DNA from: Gehongia tenuis
Lineage (GTDB): Bacteria > Bacillota > Clostridia > Christensenellales > NSJ-53
NCBI RefSeq assembly: GCF_014384795.1
Contig: NZ_JACRSR010000006.1
Span: 12,792-76,791 of the forward strand
Length of the DNA: 64,000 nt
Reading direction: 5' to 3'
Shown piece by piece: positions 9,241-17,952 of this stretch. How positions within the stretch are numbered: the stretch's first letter is position 1; the number at the start of each line of letters is the position of its first letter. A program made the position numbers and the translations under genes. Under the pieces are notes generated by a model. It was not told the origin of the DNA. It made no database searches and saw only the letters and a list, made by a program, of their open reading frames with translations.

Positions 9241-10404
9241 GTGAGGGCAAGGATTCGATGGATGGCGGCAGCGCTGTGTCTTTTGATGGCGATGGGTCTT
9301 GCAGGCTGCGGCGGCAAGCCGGAAGGACCGGCGGCGTCGGAGCTGGTGGGGGGGACCCCCAATACCGAGCTTGCTATGCAGCAGGGAGACTACATCTACT
9401 TTGGCAGGCCGGACAGCGGGCTTTACCGCCTTAAAAAGGATGGCAGCGAGCTTTACAGACTCTATAAAGCCAGTGATTTGCATGTGTTGGGCGTGATGGA
9501 TGAATACGTCTATTACTTTGCGCCGGATATGCCGGGGACCTACGCGTCGCTGGAACGGATCAAGCTGGACGGCACCGGACGCCAGGTCCTGGCGGAGCGG
9601 GTCAACGCCCGGGGCGGTCTGCTCGAGGCGGAGGACCATTTCTATATTACGCTGGAGGGCCGGGACGATCAGACCGGCGGGCTGTACCGCATAAAACCCG
9701 ACGGCAGCGAGAGGACGCTGGTGCTGGCTGACGTGCTGCTCACCAACCTCAAGTTTTGGAACAACGGTATCTATGGCATCAACCTTTCGGACAAGGAACA
9801 GATCATCTGTCTGGATCTGGGCGAGAAGGTGATTCGGCAGATCAGCGGCACGGCTTCCATCAGCCGCTTTGATATCCGGGAGGATAAGATTTTCTACGAG
9901 GACCGCTCCGACTGGGCGGTGTACCGCATGAATCTTGACGGCAGCGATCTGCAGCAGATGATCAAAAACTATCCCCTGGAGGGTGAGACGCTGTACCGCA
10001 AGGTCAGCATTGGCAACGGCAAGGCCCGGATCGAACGGGTCAACGCCGAGGGCGGTCCGCTGGAGAACATCGTGGAGGTGGACAAGGGCGGGCTGAAATT
10101 CCTGCTTACGTCGGACGGCATGATCTATTATGCGAACGGCTACACCGTCACCTCGGAGGACGGCACGGAAAAGCAGTTTGACCGCATGTACCGGATCAGG
10201 GCCGATGTGGACCAGCAGCCCGAATACATCCTGCAGGGCCATCTGGCCAACTACGATTTTGTGCTGGAGACGGCGGGCTGCGTGATCTTTCAGGTGACAG
10301 CGGTGGACGAAGAAAGCGGTACGGCGCTGGCCGCCGGTCAGTTCTACCGGCTCAATATGCAGGACCTCAGTGTAACCCGTCTTGAAATCCAGGGCGATAA
10401 TTAA
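9241..10404 (+). CDS. Lipoprotein with DUF5050-like beta-propeller repeats
   Basis: A GTG start behind AAGGAGG begins a 387-residue protein with a lipoprotein signal (basic MRARIRW, hydrophobic core, lipobox GLAGC at residues 22-26). The mature part carries repeated blocks such as GLYRLKKDGSELYRL, GLYRIKPDGSERTL and AVYRMNLDGSDLQQM, the hallmark of DUF5050/prolow-density-receptor-like six-bladed propellers found in clostridial surface proteins. It is probably anchored outside the membrane. The ligand and role are unknown. It sits alone between ldh and a terminator. Confidence 0.75.
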   Translation: MRARIRWMAAALCLLMAMGLAGCGGKPEGPAASELVGGTPNTELAMQQGDYIYFGRPDSGLYRLKKDGSELYRLYKASDLHVLGVMDEYVYYFAPDMPGTYASLERIKLDGTGRQVLAERVNARGGLLEAEDHFYITLEGRDDQTGGLYRIKPDGSERTLVLADVLLTNLKFWNNGIYGINLSDKEQIICLDLGEKVIRQISGTASISRFDIREDKIFYEDRSDWAVYRMNLDGSDLQQMIKNYPLEGETLYRKVSIGNGKARIERVNAEGGPLENIVEVDKGGLKFLLTSDGMIYYANGYTVTSEDGTEKQFDRMYRIRADVDQQPEYILQGHLANYDFVLETAGCVIFQVTAVDEESGTALAAGQFYRLNMQDLSVTRLEIQGDN

Positions 10405-10422
10405 ACAAAGATACGCTTAGGC

Positions 10423-10452
10423 GGGCCAAATTCCGATTTGGCCCCCTTATTA
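10423..10452 (+). terminator. Terminator after the DUF5050-like gene
   Basis: GGGCCAAAT and ATTTGGCCC pair around TCCG and are followed by a T-rich tract. Confidence 0.75.
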
Positions 10453-10477
10453 TTTCTTGAAAAAGGAGTGTGATTTC

Positions 10478-11842
10478 GTGTCGGATACGGAGCTAAGGCG
10501 CAAGGAACGCTGGCAGGTTGAAAAGGATATCATGAAGCTGGCATGGCCGTCCATCGTCGAACAGATTCTGGTCATGCTGGTGGGCATCGTGGCCATGGTG
10601 CTCATGGGGCGCATCGGTACCGCGGCCCTGGCTGCGGTGGGCCTGGTCAACATGGTGATGAATTTCATCCAAGCGGTTTTCAACGCCCTGTCCACCGGCA
10701 CCACGGTGGTGGTGGCGAGGCAGTGGGGCGAGAAGGATTACGATACCATCGGTCATACCCTGGTGCAGTCCATCATCATCTCTATCGTGGCTTCGGCTAT
10801 CATCGTGATTCCCTGCCTGTTTTTGAAGGAGCCCATCCTCCGTATCTTCCTTGGCGGCAACTCCGCCGATGCTCTGGCTCTGGCGGTGGAGTATTTCGGC
10901 ATCATTCTTCTGGGCGTGCCGGGCTTTATCATCTATTTGGTGGTGGCGGGCGCCTTCCGGGGCGTGGGCGACACCAAGACGCCCATGTTTGTGGCGGCCA
11001 TCAGCAATGTCCTGAATATTGGGCTCAGCCTGGTGCTGATCTTCGGCTGGGGTCCCGTAAAGCCTATGGGCATTGCCGGCGCGGGCTGGGCCAACACCAT
11101 CGCCCGCTGGGCGTCCATGATCCTTATTCTTGCCATGCTGAAGCTCAGCCATGGCGGCATCAGCAAAGCAAGAATAAGAAGCTTCAAGGTTCGCCTCGAT
11201 CTCATTCGCCGCATTTTCAAGGTGGGCATTCCCGCCTCCTTGGAGCAGCTGGTGATGCAGGGCGGATTCCTCATGATGCAGACGGTGATCGCATCCATGG
11301 GTACGGTGGCTCTGGCCACCTACCAGGTGGTTACCAACATCAATTCCATGGCGTTCATGCCGGTCACCGGCCTTGCAACGGCGGCCACGGCCATGGTCAG
11401 CCAGACCCTGGGCGCCCAGGATCTCAGGCGTGCGGATATGGCCGCCTGGCAAAACGTCTATACCGGCGTTGCGGCGGTGACCTTTACCGGGATTCTGCTG
11501 GTGGTCTTTGCGAATCCCCTGATGCACATGTACAGCTCCGACCCGGCGGTGCTCCAGCTGGGCATCAGCTGCATCTACATCCTCGCCCTGGTGGAGCCCT
11601 TCATGGGTGTGAACAATGTGATCTCGGCCGTGCTGAGGGGCGCGGGGGATATCACCTACGTTCTGATAACGAGTTTTGTGGGGATCTGGGGCTTCCGGCT
11701 TTTGACCACTCTGGCTCTGTATCATTGGTTTAATCTGGGGCTTCAGTCGGTGTACTATGCGTTCCTGGCCGATTTCGGCATCCGGACTTTGATGTATTGG
11801 ATTCGGCTGAGGAAGGGTAAGTGGAAGTATATCAAGGTATAG
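10478..11842 (+). CDS. MATE-family multidrug efflux transporter
   Basis: The 454-residue integral membrane protein has about 12 hydrophobic segments in two halves and typical MATE signatures: ALAAVGLVNMVMNF, FRGVGDTKTPMF near residue 160, and AVLRGAGDITYV in the second half. Such pumps use a Na+ or H+ gradient to export cationic drugs or metabolites. The GTG at 10478 is chosen because AAAGGAG lies upstream at the right distance; a TTG at 10457 would overlap that ribosome site. Terminators flank it on both sides, so it is monocistronic. Confidence 0.9.
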   Translation: MSDTELRRKERWQVEKDIMKLAWPSIVEQILVMLVGIVAMVLMGRIGTAALAAVGLVNMVMNFIQAVFNALSTGTTVVVARQWGEKDYDTIGHTLVQSIIISIVASAIIVIPCLFLKEPILRIFLGGNSADALALAVEYFGIILLGVPGFIIYLVVAGAFRGVGDTKTPMFVAAISNVLNIGLSLVLIFGWGPVKPMGIAGAGWANTIARWASMILILAMLKLSHGGISKARIRSFKVRLDLIRRIFKVGIPASLEQLVMQGGFLMMQTVIASMGTVALATYQVVTNINSMAFMPVTGLATAATAMVSQTLGAQDLRRADMAAWQNVYTGVAAVTFTGILLVVFANPLMHMYSSDPAVLQLGISCIYILALVEPFMGVNNVISAVLRGAGDITYVLITSFVGIWGFRLLTTLALYHWFNLGLQSVYYAFLADFGIRTLMYWIRLRKGKWKYIKV

Positions 11843-11844
11843 GG

Positions 11845-11874
11845 AAAGCGCGCCCATGGGGGCGCGCTTTTTTT
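11845..11874 (+). terminator. Bidirectional terminator between MATE gene and helD
   Basis: AAAGCGCGCCC and GGGCGCGCTTT form a perfect stem around ATG and are followed by T. It separates the convergent MATE and helicase genes. Confidence 0.85.
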
Positions 11875-14113
11875 AGGCCCAGTCCGTAAAGGACACCGCC
11901 GAGAGAAGCGGGGAAGGCTCCCCGGAAAAGACGCCGGCCAGCGCGTGGAGAGGCCGGGTGAGGGATACATAGAGAAGATGGCAGTCGAGGGGGTTTTCAC
12001 AGTAGGTCTCCCGGTCAACATCCGCCAAAATGGCGGCATCGAATTCGAGGCCTTTTGCCAGCGCCGCCGGCAGAACCATCACGCCGCCCTCATAGTGGGT
12101 GTCCTTCTGGGTGATGAGATGAACCGCGGTATTTTTTCGAAGCCTGCTATACAGGGACTTCGCCGCGGCGGGGGTCTTTGTGATGACGGCCACGGAGCTG
12201 TAGCTTTCGGCAAATTCCAGGGCGAGGGCCTGCAATGCGGGCAGCCGCTGTTGTTCCCCGACCCTGTAAAAACGCGGCGCCGGTCCATGGCGGAGCACCG
12301 GTTTCGCCGCGGGCCGTTCGGGACTGGTGAAATGGGCGAGCACGCTTTCCGCCACCGCCATGATCTCCGTGGTGCTGCGGTAGCTGGTCACCAGCGTCAT
12401 GGTTTCAAGGCCGGCCCTTTGGTAACACTGTTCCGCCACCTCCTTCCAGGATTCAATTCCCTGGAAGGGGTGGATGCTTTGGGCCAGATCGCCCATCAGC
12501 GTCACCGATTCGCTGCCCGTCAGCGTTCCCAGCAGGGAAAGCTCGAAGGGGGAGAAGTCCTGGGCCTCATCCATGACCACATGCTGAATGGAGAGCTTTC
12601 GCGACAGCCCAAAAAGGCCGTGGCAAAGCAGTACCAAAGCGGCCAGGTCCTCCCGGCGAATTCTGCCCGCCAGGAGCTCCTCCCGATTCTCCGCGGCAAG
12701 CTGTGCCAGAAGATCGGGATCATCCGCGCTGTAATGGGCGAGGAAATCCTGGTAAGCCTCCAAAAGGGTGGGCACCTTGAAGGCCGCGATGTAGGTCTTC
12801 AGCCTCTCCTCAGCCTGTGTCCTGACCTCCTTGATCCGAAGATCCCGGGCCTCGTAGACCTCAAGGATGCGGTGCTGTCGCTCCTCGCCCGGAGGCAGTC
12901 TGAGCTTGAGCGCGTTCACCCGCGTCTGGCAGTCCTTCTCGTAATACGCCACCAGCCTGGCGGCGCTGTCCGCCATTTTAAAGCTGAGGTGCTTTTCCAT
13001 TTCCCTGATGCGGGGAACGAGAGGATAGGGGGCGAAATCCTCGGTAAAGATGCGAAGGAGCTCCTTGCGGGAGTAGATGCGAAGCTTTCCCAGGGTGAGG
13101 GAGGCTTCCGGCATTATGGCGCTTTGCAGATGCCCGAGATAGTCTTCCGCCTTTTTCCGGAAGGCAAGGCTGCCCTTGTAGCGGCCGCAGCGGACCATGC
13201 GCTCGGCGGCATCCTTTGTGAGGTTCCGCTCCAACATCAAGGTAAGAGGATCGGCGGGAGCCACTTTGGGGCCGTGCTTTCCCATGAGTTCTTGGCAAAG
13301 CTTCACGTAGGTGGTCTGCACCACGTCCTCCACGCCCAGCTCGGGCAGAACCTCGGAGATATAATCGAGGAAGAGGGGATTGGGCGCCAGGATCATGAGG
13401 TTTTTAGGGGTGAGCGTGTCCTGATGGGCATAGAGCAGATAGGCGATGCGGTGCAGCGCAATGGTGGTCTTGCCCGAGCCGGCCGCGCCCTGCACCAGAA
13501 GGGGGCCGTTCATGGGAGCACGGATCACCAGGTTCTGTTCCTGCTGGATGGTGGTCACGATATCCCGAAGGCGATTGTCCTTAAGTTCGCTGAGGGCGTC
13601 CCGCAGGAAGGCCTCCTGGGCCACCACATCGGTATCGAACATGTGCTTCAGCTCGCCGTTTTCAATGGTGAACTGCCGCTTCAGGATCAGTTCGCCTTCC
13701 ACATTTCCATCGGGACAGCGGTAGGAGACATTCCCCAGCTGGCCGCTGTAATAGAGATTGGCGACGGGAGAGCGCCAGTCCACGACAGCCATGGTATGAT
13801 GCTGGGTATCCTCCACGCCGTATTTGCCAATGTAGTGGGTGGCAAGCTCATCATGGCCGGCTTCCCGAAAATCCACACGGCAGAAATAGGGTTTTCCGGC
13901 GGCCAGACCCAGATTGATGAGGTTTTGACGGGCCCTCTCCAGCAGAAAGGTTTTGACGTGCAGGGCCGAGTCAAAGGCGCTGGACGCGCCGCGCTTGAGC
14001 CCGCCGACGCTCTCCCTCAGCTCTTCGTATTTTTGCCGGGTCATGCGGGACTCGTCATCGATGAGCCGCAGGGTCTTTGTGAGCTTTGCCCTTTCCAGGG
14101 ATTGTTCCGACAC
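11873..14113 (-). CDS. helD: HelD-like UvrD/Rep-family helicase (RNA polymerase recycling type)
   Basis: The 746-residue protein carries Walker A GAAGSGKTTIALHR, a DEAQDFSPFE Walker B box, the TSYRSTTEI motif and a C-terminal GLEFDAAIL motif, in the HelD arrangement with a long N-terminal coiled region. HelD proteins bind RNA polymerase and free stalled complexes. The GTG at 14113, preceded by a GGGGGGG-rich ribosome site, is taken as start. The frame stays open far upstream, but that part lies opposite the DUF1015 gene and has no ribosome site. The 3' end overlaps the terminator shared with the convergent MATE gene. Confidence 0.85.
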   Translation of the reverse strand: MSEQSLERAKLTKTLRLIDDESRMTRQKYEELRESVGGLKRGASSAFDSALHVKTFLLERARQNLINLGLAAGKPYFCRVDFREAGHDELATHYIGKYGVEDTQHHTMAVVDWRSPVANLYYSGQLGNVSYRCPDGNVEGELILKRQFTIENGELKHMFDTDVVAQEAFLRDALSELKDNRLRDIVTTIQQEQNLVIRAPMNGPLLVQGAAGSGKTTIALHRIAYLLYAHQDTLTPKNLMILAPNPLFLDYISEVLPELGVEDVVQTTYVKLCQELMGKHGPKVAPADPLTLMLERNLTKDAAERMVRCGRYKGSLAFRKKAEDYLGHLQSAIMPEASLTLGKLRIYSRKELLRIFTEDFAPYPLVPRIREMEKHLSFKMADSAARLVAYYEKDCQTRVNALKLRLPPGEERQHRILEVYEARDLRIKEVRTQAEERLKTYIAAFKVPTLLEAYQDFLAHYSADDPDLLAQLAAENREELLAGRIRREDLAALVLLCHGLFGLSRKLSIQHVVMDEAQDFSPFELSLLGTLTGSESVTLMGDLAQSIHPFQGIESWKEVAEQCYQRAGLETMTLVTSYRSTTEIMAVAESVLAHFTSPERPAAKPVLRHGPAPRFYRVGEQQRLPALQALALEFAESYSSVAVITKTPAAAKSLYSRLRKNTAVHLITQKDTHYEGGVMVLPAALAKGLEFDAAILADVDRETYCENPLDCHLLYVSLTRPLHALAGVFSGEPSPLLSAVSFTDWA

Positions 14114-14146
14114 GCTGCTTCCCCCCCTTTTTGCAGTTGAACAACC

Positions 14147-14175
14147 ATTATATGCTTTTACAAAGTTGATGGCAA
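14147..14175 (-). promoter_or_regulatory. helD promoter
   Basis: On the minus strand TTGCCA (14170-14175) and TATAAT (14147-14152) are spaced by 17 bases, 33 bases upstream of the helD GTG. This supports the GTG start and argues against the longer open frame. Confidence 0.65.
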
Positions 14176-14189
14176 GAGTGAATTTTCCG

Positions 14190-14218
14190 TTGTTGATCGC
14201 GGGGTTTGATGATATAGT
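14190..14218 (+). promoter_or_regulatory. Promoter of the DUF1015 gene
   Basis: TTGTTG (14190-14195) and TATAGT (14213-14218) are separated by 17 bases, 39 bases before the DUF1015 start. It diverges from the helD promoter. Confidence 0.55.
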
Positions 14219-14257
14219 TAAAGATGCAAAAATTTCCGGTGAAACGGGAGGAATCTG

Positions 14258-15505
14258 ATGATCTATAATGGTGTTGCTGTGAAGATACCCCGGCTGCTGA
14301 TGCCGATAAAGGGCACGGAGCTTGAGAAGTGGGCGGTGGTGGCCTGCGACCAGTACACCGCGGAGGAGGCGTATTGGCGCGAGGTGGAGGCGATCGTGAA
14401 GGATGCCCCTTCCACGCTGCGGCTCATCTATCCCGAGGTTTATCTTGAACGGCCGGATAAGCCGGAGCGCATCAGGGCGATCCATGACGCCATCAAGGCG
14501 TATCTCGATTCGGGCGTGCTCACCGAGCTTGAGCCGGGCATGATGCTGGTGCGCCGCACACTGGGGAACAAGACGCGGACGGGCCTTGTTCTTTCCATCG
14601 ATCTTGAAGCCTACGACTTTACGCCGGGCTCCCAGAGCCTCATTCGGGCGACGGAAGGCACCATTGTGGACCGCCTGCCGCCCAGGATCGCCATTCGCGA
14701 GGCGGCGCCTGCCGAATTTCCCCATGTGATGCTGCTGGTGGACGATCCGGGAAGAACCGTGATCGAGCCCCTGTGGGAAGGGCGCGGCGCCCTTAAAAAG
14801 ACCTATGATTTTGAGCTCATGATGGGCGGCGGCCATCTTGAGGGCTATTTCCTGCCGGAGGAGGGCTGCATGAAGGTGCTGGATGCACTGGAGGGGCTCA
14901 AGAAGGGCGAGCATCCGCTGCTCTTCGCCTCCGGGGACGGCAACCATTCGCTGGCCACTGCCAAGCGCTGCTGGGAAAACCTGAAGCCCGCGCTGGGGGA
15001 TGCCTGGGAGGACCACCCGGCACGGTTCGCTCTGGTGGAGGTGGTCAACCTTCACGACGAGGGCCTCGTCTTTGAGCCCATCCACCGGGTGCTCTTTGGT
15101 GTGGATGCCCGGGATCTGGTGATGGCTATGGAAGCCCACTTTAAGGGCAACCTGACCTTTAAGGACGGGGACGGGGGCAGCCTTTGGGCAAAACTCATCA
15201 CCCCAGCGGGAGAGAAGCTGGCCCGCTTTAGAAGGGGCGAACTGGCGGTGGGACTGCTGCAGGATTTTCTGGATGATTATCTGAAGCGCAATCCCAAGGT
15301 GTCGCTGGACTATGTCCATGGGGACGATGTGACGGAAGCTTTGGGGAAAAAGCCGGGCAATGCGGCGTTTTTGCTGCCGCCCATCGACAAAAACCATCTG
15401 TTCGAAGCGGTGGACAGCCGGGGCGTACTGCCTCGAAAGACCTTTTCCATGGGCGAGGCCCAGGAAAAACGCTTCTATATGGAAGGACGCATAATACGGC
15501 CTTAA
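14258..15505 (+). CDS. DUF1015 family protein
   Basis: The 415-residue cytoplasmic protein matches the DUF1015 family through VACDQYTAEEAYWREVE near the N terminus, FASGDGNHSLATAK in the middle and the C-terminal NAAFLLPPIDKNHLFEAV. The molecular function is not established. In other Bacillota it is often encoded beside the serine genes serC and serA, which here lie about 4.4 kb downstream. The ATG has GGGAGGA seven bases upstream. It is divergent from helD. Confidence 0.8.
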   Translation: MIYNGVAVKIPRLLMPIKGTELEKWAVVACDQYTAEEAYWREVEAIVKDAPSTLRLIYPEVYLERPDKPERIRAIHDAIKAYLDSGVLTELEPGMMLVRRTLGNKTRTGLVLSIDLEAYDFTPGSQSLIRATEGTIVDRLPPRIAIREAAPAEFPHVMLLVDDPGRTVIEPLWEGRGALKKTYDFELMMGGGHLEGYFLPEEGCMKVLDALEGLKKGEHPLLFASGDGNHSLATAKRCWENLKPALGDAWEDHPARFALVEVVNLHDEGLVFEPIHRVLFGVDARDLVMAMEAHFKGNLTFKDGDGGSLWAKLITPAGEKLARFRRGELAVGLLQDFLDDYLKRNPKVSLDYVHGDDVTEALGKKPGNAAFLLPPIDKNHLFEAVDSRGVLPRKTFSMGEAQEKRFYMEGRIIRP

Positions 15506-15506
15506 C

Positions 15507-15535
15507 TTGACTTTGGCTTTCGGGCGCTTTATAAT
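15507..15535 (+). promoter_or_regulatory. Aspartate kinase promoter, TTGACT-17-TATAAT
   Basis: The -35 box TTGACT (15507-15512) and a perfect -10 box (15530-15535) are spaced by 17 bases, 44 bases upstream of the gene. Confidence 0.75.
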
Positions 15536-15579
15536 CGTGGCGATTGTCCTAATGAGTAGATTGAAGGGGGAACCCAGCG

Positions 15580-16905
15580 ATGGGAATTAAAGTTGCCAAG
15601 TTCGGCGGCAGTTCGCTGGCCGATGCCGGTCAGTTTATTAAGGTGCAGTCCATCATCCGCAAGGACCGCATGCGGCGTTATGTGGTGCCTTCAGCGCCGG
15701 GCAAGCGCTACGACGGGGATATCAAGGTGACGGATCTCTTGTATCGGCTCTACGACGAGGTGGCGGCGGGCAAGGACGGCCGGGACGTGCTGAATCTGCT
15801 GATTCAGCGCTTCATGGGCATTATCCAGGACCTGGAGCTTGCCATGGACCTTCGAAGCGAGCTTGAGCAGGTGGCCGCCGCCATCGCGGAGGGTGCGAGC
15901 CGGGACTACGCGGCAAGCCGCGGCGAATACTTTTCCGGCAAGATTTTGGCCGAGCTTCTGGGCTATGATTTCGTGGATCCCGCCGGCGTGATTCTCTTTG
16001 ACGAAAAGGGCCAGCTGGACATGGAAAGGACTCAGAAGAGCCTTTCTGAGAAACTGATGCAGCACCGTCGGGCGGTGGTCCCGGGCTTTTTTGGCAGCAT
16101 GCCCGACGGCTCCGTGCGCACCTTCTCCCGAGGCGGTTCGGACATCACCGGTTCATTGGTGGCCCGGGCGGTCCAGGCGGAGCTCTATGAGAACTGGACC
16201 GATGTATCCGGATTTCTCATGGCCGACCCGAGGATCGTGGACGATCCCAAGATTATCGATCTAATCACCTACCAGGAACTTCGGGAACTGAGCTATATGG
16301 GCGCCACCGTGCTCCATGAGGACTGCGTATTCCCTGCCCGCAAGGCAGGCATTCCCATCCGCGTGCTCAACACCAATCGTCCGGAGGATCCGGGCACGCT
16401 CATCACCGACAAGTATCCCGAGGGGCGCCCCAAAAAGATTATTACGGGCATATCGGGACGCAAGAATATGTGCGTTTTGTCCATAGAAAAAAATCTTATG
16501 AACGCGGAGCTGGGCTTTGGCCGGCGGGTGCTGGAGGCGCTGGAGGAGAACGGCGTGTCCTTCGAGCATCTGCCCACAGGCATCGACACCATGTCCGTGG
16601 TCATTCAGGAGGCCCAGCTGGAAGGCGGAAAGCTGGAAAAGATCATGGAGCGCATTGAGGAGACCTGCCATCCCGACTCCATGGAGGTGCTGCGCCACCT
16701 GTCGCTGGTGGCCACGGTGGGCATCGGCATGGTGAGCACGCTGGGTACGGCTGCACGGCTTTTCAATGCTTTGGCCCGGGCGGGCGTGAACGTTCGCATG
16801 ATTGATCAGGGCTCCAGCGAGCTCAACATCATCGTGGGCGTATCCGATGAAGATTTTGGGCGGGCGATCCGCGGTATCTACAATTACTTTGCTGTGGAGG
16901 GCTGA
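15580..16905 (+). CDS. lysC: Aspartate kinase
   Basis: The enzyme phosphorylates aspartate, the first step towards lysine, threonine and methionine. The 441-residue protein has the N-terminal KFGGSSLAD nucleotide site, TFSRGGSDITGSL in the kinase domain, and two C-terminal ACT domains (VLSIEKNLMNAE... and VATVGIGMVSTLGTAARLF) that normally bind amino-acid effectors. The single-chain form with an inserted helical region at about residues 40-110 resembles the B. subtilis YclM/ThrD type. It has its own promoter. A terminator hairpin separates it from the TSUP gene. Confidence 0.9.
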   Translation: MGIKVAKFGGSSLADAGQFIKVQSIIRKDRMRRYVVPSAPGKRYDGDIKVTDLLYRLYDEVAAGKDGRDVLNLLIQRFMGIIQDLELAMDLRSELEQVAAAIAEGASRDYAASRGEYFSGKILAELLGYDFVDPAGVILFDEKGQLDMERTQKSLSEKLMQHRRAVVPGFFGSMPDGSVRTFSRGGSDITGSLVARAVQAELYENWTDVSGFLMADPRIVDDPKIIDLITYQELRELSYMGATVLHEDCVFPARKAGIPIRVLNTNRPEDPGTLITDKYPEGRPKKIITGISGRKNMCVLSIEKNLMNAELGFGRRVLEALEENGVSFEHLPTGIDTMSVVIQEAQLEGGKLEKIMERIEETCHPDSMEVLRHLSLVATVGIGMVSTLGTAARLFNALARAGVNVRMIDQGSSELNIIVGVSDEDFGRAIRGIYNYFAVEG

Positions 16906-16910
16906 TGAAG

Positions 16911-16937
16911 CGGGCGGCGCAGGCCGCCCCTTTTTTT
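16911..16937 (+). terminator. Terminator after aspartate kinase
   Basis: GGGCGGC and GCCGCCC pair across a short loop and are followed by seven T. The ribosome site of the next gene begins immediately after. Confidence 0.8.
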
Positions 16938-16947
16938 AGGAGGCGCC

Positions 16948-17718
16948 ATGGAGATCACGGTTTGGACCTATGTAATCGTCTGCCCGCTGGTGTTCCTGGC
17001 TGGCCTGGTGGATGCGGTGGCTGGCGGCGGCGGACTCATTTCCCTGCCCGCCTATCTCATTGCCGGTCTGCCCACCCATCTGGCGGCGGGTACCAATAAG
17101 TTCGCCAACGGTATCGGAACGGCGGTGGCCATGAGCCGGTTCCTGAAGCATGGGAAGATACTGCTGCTGCCGGCGGTGATGGCGGCGGCGGGTGCGCTGG
17201 GCGGCTCCTGGGCGGGAGCGAGGCTGGCCCTGCTTCTCAGTGATCAGGCTCTCAAGATCGCTCTTCTTATCATCATTCCGGTGGCGGGCATTTTTTTGGC
17301 CCTTCACCGGACGGTGGACAAGCCCAAAGGTGAGATGCGAAGGGGCCGGGCTCTCTATCTGGGATCGCTGGCCATCGGGTTTGTCATCGGCTGCTACGAC
17401 GGTTTTTCCGGCCCGGGAACGGGAACCTTTCTCATACTGGCTTTCCTTGGACTGCTGCGCATGGATCTTTTGACGGCCTGCGGCAATGCCAAGGTGGTCA
17501 ATCTCGCTTCCAACACCGGCGCCTTTGTGACCTTTCTGATCAGCGGGCAGGTGCTCTTCGCGGTGGCGGTGCCCGCGGCGGCGGCCTCCATTCTGGGCAG
17601 CCTCATCGGGGCAAAGCTGGCTCTCACCCGGGGCGCACGGGTGGTCCGGCCCATGTTCTTTCTAGTGCTGGCGCTGCTTTTGATCAAGGTCGCACTGGAT
17701 CTTTTGGGTATCTTTTGA
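16948..17718 (+). CDS. TSUP-family permease (TauE/SafE sulfite exporter type)
   Basis: The 256-residue membrane protein has about eight hydrophobic segments and the duplicated family motif: DAVAGGGGLISLPAYLIAGLP in the first half and GCYDGFSGPGTGTFLILAF in the second. The family moves small sulfur-containing or carboxylate anions. The substrate cannot be read from sequence. AGGAGG six bases before the ATG supports the start. It follows the aspartate kinase terminator and precedes the aro leader region. Confidence 0.8.
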   Translation: MEITVWTYVIVCPLVFLAGLVDAVAGGGGLISLPAYLIAGLPTHLAAGTNKFANGIGTAVAMSRFLKHGKILLLPAVMAAAGALGGSWAGARLALLLSDQALKIALLIIIPVAGIFLALHRTVDKPKGEMRRGRALYLGSLAIGFVIGCYDGFSGPGTGTFLILAFLGLLRMDLLTACGNAKVVNLASNTGAFVTFLISGQVLFAVAVPAAAASILGSLIGAKLALTRGARVVRPMFFLVLALLLIKVALDLLGIF

Positions 17719-17734
17719 AATTTGTAAAAAAGGC

Positions 17735-17763
17735 TTGCGCTTGCCGGTGATTGATGCTAAACT
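17735..17763 (+). promoter_or_regulatory. Promoter of the aro attenuator operon
   Basis: TTGCGC (17735-17740) and TAAACT (17758-17763) are spaced by 17 bases. A start near 17770 would give a leader RNA containing the small peptide, the hairpins and the terminator. Confidence 0.5.
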
Positions 17764-17791
17764 GTGAACAATTCTTGGAGGTGCAAAACCG

Positions 17792-17887
17792 ATGAATTCC
17801 ATTTCCTGCGCTATGTCCTTTATCTATTACCGTAGCTATGCCTACGGTTATTTTGCTTTGGATAAATGGCCAGCGCTGGACGGGTAA
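17792..17887 (+). CDS. Tyr/Phe-rich leader peptide of the aroF-tyrA operon
   Basis: A 31-codon frame begins with ATG seven bases after TTGGAGG and ends with TAA 15 bases before a strong terminator. Its centre reads FIYYRSYAYGYFALDKW, giving five Tyr, two Phe and one Trp within 17 residues. The Tyr codons overlap an inverted repeat, ACCGTAG (17829-17835) and CTACGGT (17842-17848). This is the architecture of ribosome-mediated attenuation: scarce charged tRNA-Tyr or tRNA-Phe would stall the ribosome and favour readthrough into aroF-tyrA. The peptide itself is probably dispensable. Confidence 0.8.
   Translation: MNSISCAMSFIYYRSYAYGYFALDKWPALDG
17829..17848 (+). promoter_or_regulatory. Leader RNA hairpin over the Tyr codons
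   Basis: The perfect 7-base arms ACCGTAG and CTACGGT surround the loop CTATGC inside the leader peptide frame. A stalled ribosome would disrupt it, as expected of the pause or 1:2 hairpin of an attenuator. Confidence 0.6.
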
Positions 17888-17901
17888 AAGGAAGATATCG
17901 T

Positions 17902-17936
17902 AAGCCCGCGGCTAAGGCCGCGGGCTTTTTATTTTT
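17902..17936 (+). terminator. Attenuator terminator upstream of aroF
   Basis: AAGCCCGCGGC and GCCGCGGGCTT form a perfect 11-bp stem with loop TAAG, followed by TTTATTTTT. It lies between the leader peptide and aroF, so transcription must read through it to express aroF-tyrA. Confidence 0.85.
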
Positions 17937-17952
17937 GGGAGGAGGAACGAAA

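Noticed and set aside
14114..15397. Long minus-strand extension of the HelD reading frame
   Set aside because: It runs antisense to the DUF1015 gene, has no family resemblance, and a promoter plus ribosome site support the GTG at 14113.
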